Assembly (NCBI GenBank): GCA_965277425.1
Contig: CBDICR010000005.1
Location: 1-64,000 of the forward strand
Reading direction: 5' to 3'
Length of the DNA: 64,000 nucleotides
Origin: Poindextera sp965277425
GTDB lineage: Bacteria > Pseudomonadota > Alphaproteobacteria > Caulobacterales > Caulobacteraceae
Shown here: piece after piece, positions 62,494 through 64,000 of the stretch
How the letters are laid out: every line of letters starts with the position of its first letter
Position numbering within the stretch: the first letter of the stretch is position 1
Program-made: the position numbers and the translations under genes
The notes under the pieces: generated by a model
What the model saw: the letters and a program-made list of their open reading frames with translations, nothing else
Told to the model about the DNA's origin: nothing
Database searches by the model: none

Positions 62494-63603
62494 ATGACCG
62501 ACCTTTCCGTCCTGGAATCCGAACTGACCGCCAAGATCGCCGCCGCCGACGCCGCGGCGCTTGAGGCCTTGCGCATCGCCGCCCTCGGCAAGACCGGCGA
62601 GATCTCGAACCTGCTGAAATCGCTGGGTTCCATGAGCCCGGAGGACCGTCGCGAGCAGGGACCGAAGATCAACGGCCTGCGCGACGTCGTCACCGCCGCC
62701 ATCGCCGCGCGCAAGACCGAGCTCGACGCCGCCGCGCTCGACGCGCGGCTGGCGGCCGAGCGGGTCGATCTGACCCTGCCCGCCCCGCCCCGGCGCAAGG
62801 GCTCCGTCCACCCGACCATGCAGGTCATGGACGAGATGATCGCCATCTTCGCCGAGATGGGGTTCGCCGTCGCCGAAGGCCCCGACATCGAGGACGACTT
62901 CCACAACTTCACCGGCCTGAACTTCCCGCCCAAACACCCGGCGCGGGAGACGCACGACACCTTCTTTCTCAACGAGGACGAGCACGGCGAGCGCAAGGTG
63001 CTGCGCACCCACACCAGCCCGATCCAGATCCGCGTCATGCAGCGGGCCAATACCGTGGTGGAGGCGCCGCAATTCGCCCACGGCCAGGAGCCGCCGATCC
63101 GCATCATCGGGCCCGGCCGCACCTACCGGAAGGACTCAGACCGCACCCACACGCCGATGTTCCACCAGATGGAGGGGCTGGTCATCGACCGCGCCATCAC
63201 CCTCGGCCATCTGAAATGGACGCTGGACGCCTTCATCCGCCGCTTCTTCGAGACCGACCAGGTGGTGACCCGGTTTCGGCCCCACTACTTCCCCTTCACC
63301 GAACCGTCCGCCGAGATGGACGTCCAGTGCGACCGTTCCGCCGGCATGGTGAAGATCGGCGAAGGGACCGACTGGCTGGAGATCCTCGGCGGCGGCATGG
63401 TGCATCCGAACATATTGCGCACCTGCGGCCTGGATCCGGACGAGTGGCAGGGCTTCGCCTTCGGCATGGGCATCGACCGGCTGGGGGTGCTGAAATACGG
63501 CATGCCCGACCTGCGCGATATGTTCTCAGCCGACGTGCGCTGGCTTGAGCACTACGGTTTTTCCGCCTTCGCCCACCCCAATCCGGCGACAGGGCTAAGC
63601 TGA
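62494..63603 (+). CDS. pheS: Phenylalanyl-tRNA synthetase alpha subunit
   Basis: A 369-residue class II synthetase subunit. A coiled-coil N-terminus (tRNA-binding, about residues 1-85) is followed by the catalytic core: HPTMQVMDEMIAIFAEMGF, VLRTHTSPIQIRVMQ (motif 2 area), TYRKDSDRTHTPMFHQMEGL and GMGIDRLGVLKYGMPDLRDM (motif 3). Its stop overlaps the pheT start (TGATG, 63601-63605). Confidence 0.97.
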   Translation: MTDLSVLESELTAKIAAADAAALEALRIAALGKTGEISNLLKSLGSMSPEDRREQGPKINGLRDVVTAAIAARKTELDAAALDARLAAERVDLTLPAPPRRKGSVHPTMQVMDEMIAIFAEMGFAVAEGPDIEDDFHNFTGLNFPPKHPARETHDTFFLNEDEHGERKVLRTHTSPIQIRVMQRANTVVEAPQFAHGQEPPIRIIGPGRTYRKDSDRTHTPMFHQMEGLVIDRAITLGHLKWTLDAFIRRFFETDQVVTRFRPHYFPFTEPSAEMDVQCDRSAGMVKIGEGTDWLEILGGGMVHPNILRTCGLDPDEWQGFAFGMGIDRLGVLKYGMPDLRDMFSADVRWLEHYGFSAFAHPNPATGLS

Positions 63604-64000
63604 TGCGCTTCACCCTTTCCTGGCTGAAGGACCATCTGGACACCACCGCCAGCGTCGCCGAGGTCGCCGAGGCCATGACCATGGCCGGGCTGGAGGTCGA
63701 GCATGTCGACGATCCGGCCGCCAGCCTCGCCGCCTTTTCGGTCGCGCGCATCGTCGAGGCCGTGCAGCATCCCAATGCCGATCGCCTGCGCGTCTGCCAG
63801 GTCGAGACCAAGGACGGCATGAAGGAGATCGTCTGCGGCGCGCCCAACGCGCGGGCGGGCCTGACCACTGTCTATGCGCCGATCGGGACCTATATTCCGG
63901 GCAGCGGCATCACGCTGGAGCCGCGTCCGGTGCGCGGCGTCACCTCCAACGGCATGCTCTGTTCGGCGGCCGAACTGAAGATCGCCGAGGAGTCCGACGG
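63603..64000 (+). CDS. pheT: Phenylalanyl-tRNA synthetase beta subunit (partial at right edge)
   Basis: The first 132 codons of PheT: MRFTLSWLKDHLDTTASVAE, GLEVEHVDDPA, then the OB-fold (EMAP-like) domain RIVEAVQHPNADRLRVCQVE, IVCGAPNARAGLTTVYAP and LRPVRGVTSNGMLCSAAEL-like family pattern. The rest lies beyond the window. It is translationally coupled to pheS. Confidence 0.96.
   Translation, partial: MRFTLSWLKDHLDTTASVAEVAEAMTMAGLEVEHVDDPAASLAAFSVARIVEAVQHPNADRLRVCQVETKDGMKEIVCGAPNARAGLTTVYAPIGTYIPGSGITLEPRPVRGVTSNGMLCSAAELKIAEESD

Overview
The window is high-GC DNA (roughly two-thirds G+C in the genes) from an alphaproteobacterium, most likely of the order Caulobacterales (Phenylobacterium or Caulobacter type). 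The evidence is a PleC-type polar histidine kinase with its H box at residue 616, a split cobalamin-dependent methionine synthase, a cycHJKL-type (ccmI-E-F-H) cytochrome c operon, an infC gene with a probable AUU start, CcrM-type GANTC clusters in two promoter regions and dispersed hairpin repeats of a kind common in these genomes. I see no tRNA, rRNA, CRISPR array, insertion sequence or prophage. This looks like ordinary chromosome, densely packed, with many ATGA or TGATG overlaps inside operons and three convergent gene pairs that share their stop codons.

Layout. 1-5.4 kb: a minus-strand methionine-cycle operon (ArsR-methyltransferase fusion regulator, metF, and metH in two pieces, the second cut by the left edge). 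5.5-10.2 kb: a 2-hydroxyacid dehydrogenase, a Pro/Ala-rich secreted protein, the ribosome-associated ATPase EttA, a CsbD-like protein and a glutathione transferase. 9.9-12.4 kb: a small TadE/TadG pilus-type locus preceded by an AT-rich gap with four GANTC sites. 12.9-18.7 kb: two acyl-CoA dehydrogenases, an unknown protein and PepN. 18.7-22.0 kb: a regulator-rich patch with a doubled SRPBCC protein, two ArsR regulators and another SRPBCC protein, then a VOC protein divergent from soxR with a good SoxR box between them. 22.1-24.7 kb: pleC. 24.7-26.2 kb: ECF sigma factor, anti-sigma factor and a periplasmic sensor-like protein. 26.3-32.9 kb: degP, response regulator, histidine kinase and glnE in one direction. 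33.1-37.2 kb: cytochrome c maturation. 37.4-40.2 kb: a TetR-controlled group and a pentapeptide-repeat protein.

40.3-56.4 kb is rich in sugar-nucleotide and envelope genes: gpmA, kdsD, a phosphohexomutase, ugd, glmM, glmS, galU, a UDP-glucuronate epimerase-like protein, an SqdB-like UDP-sulfoquinovose synthase and two glycosyltransferases (GT4, GT9). A mazEF-like toxin-antitoxin pair and a second ArsR/SRPBCC pair sit among them. Together galU, ugd and the epimerase could supply UDP-glucose, UDP-glucuronate and UDP-galacturonate, while glmS and glmM feed UDP-GlcNAc. 56.4-64 kb: translation genes (infC, rpmI, rplT, pheS, start of pheT), interrupted by an MFS transporter, two MaoC-type hydratases and a secreted prolyl oligopeptidase.

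The most interesting points are small and regulatory. Three ArsR genes share one compact architecture: a TTGAC-type -35 box, a palindrome in the spacer, and an ATG where transcription should begin. A MerR-type 19-bp-spacer promoter carries a SoxR box in front of a VOC gene. A 31-bp divergent palindrome lies at the tetR locus. infC has a probable AUU start, and one ArsR gene has a one-nucleotide phase problem at its start. No large, clearly new multi-gene system was found.
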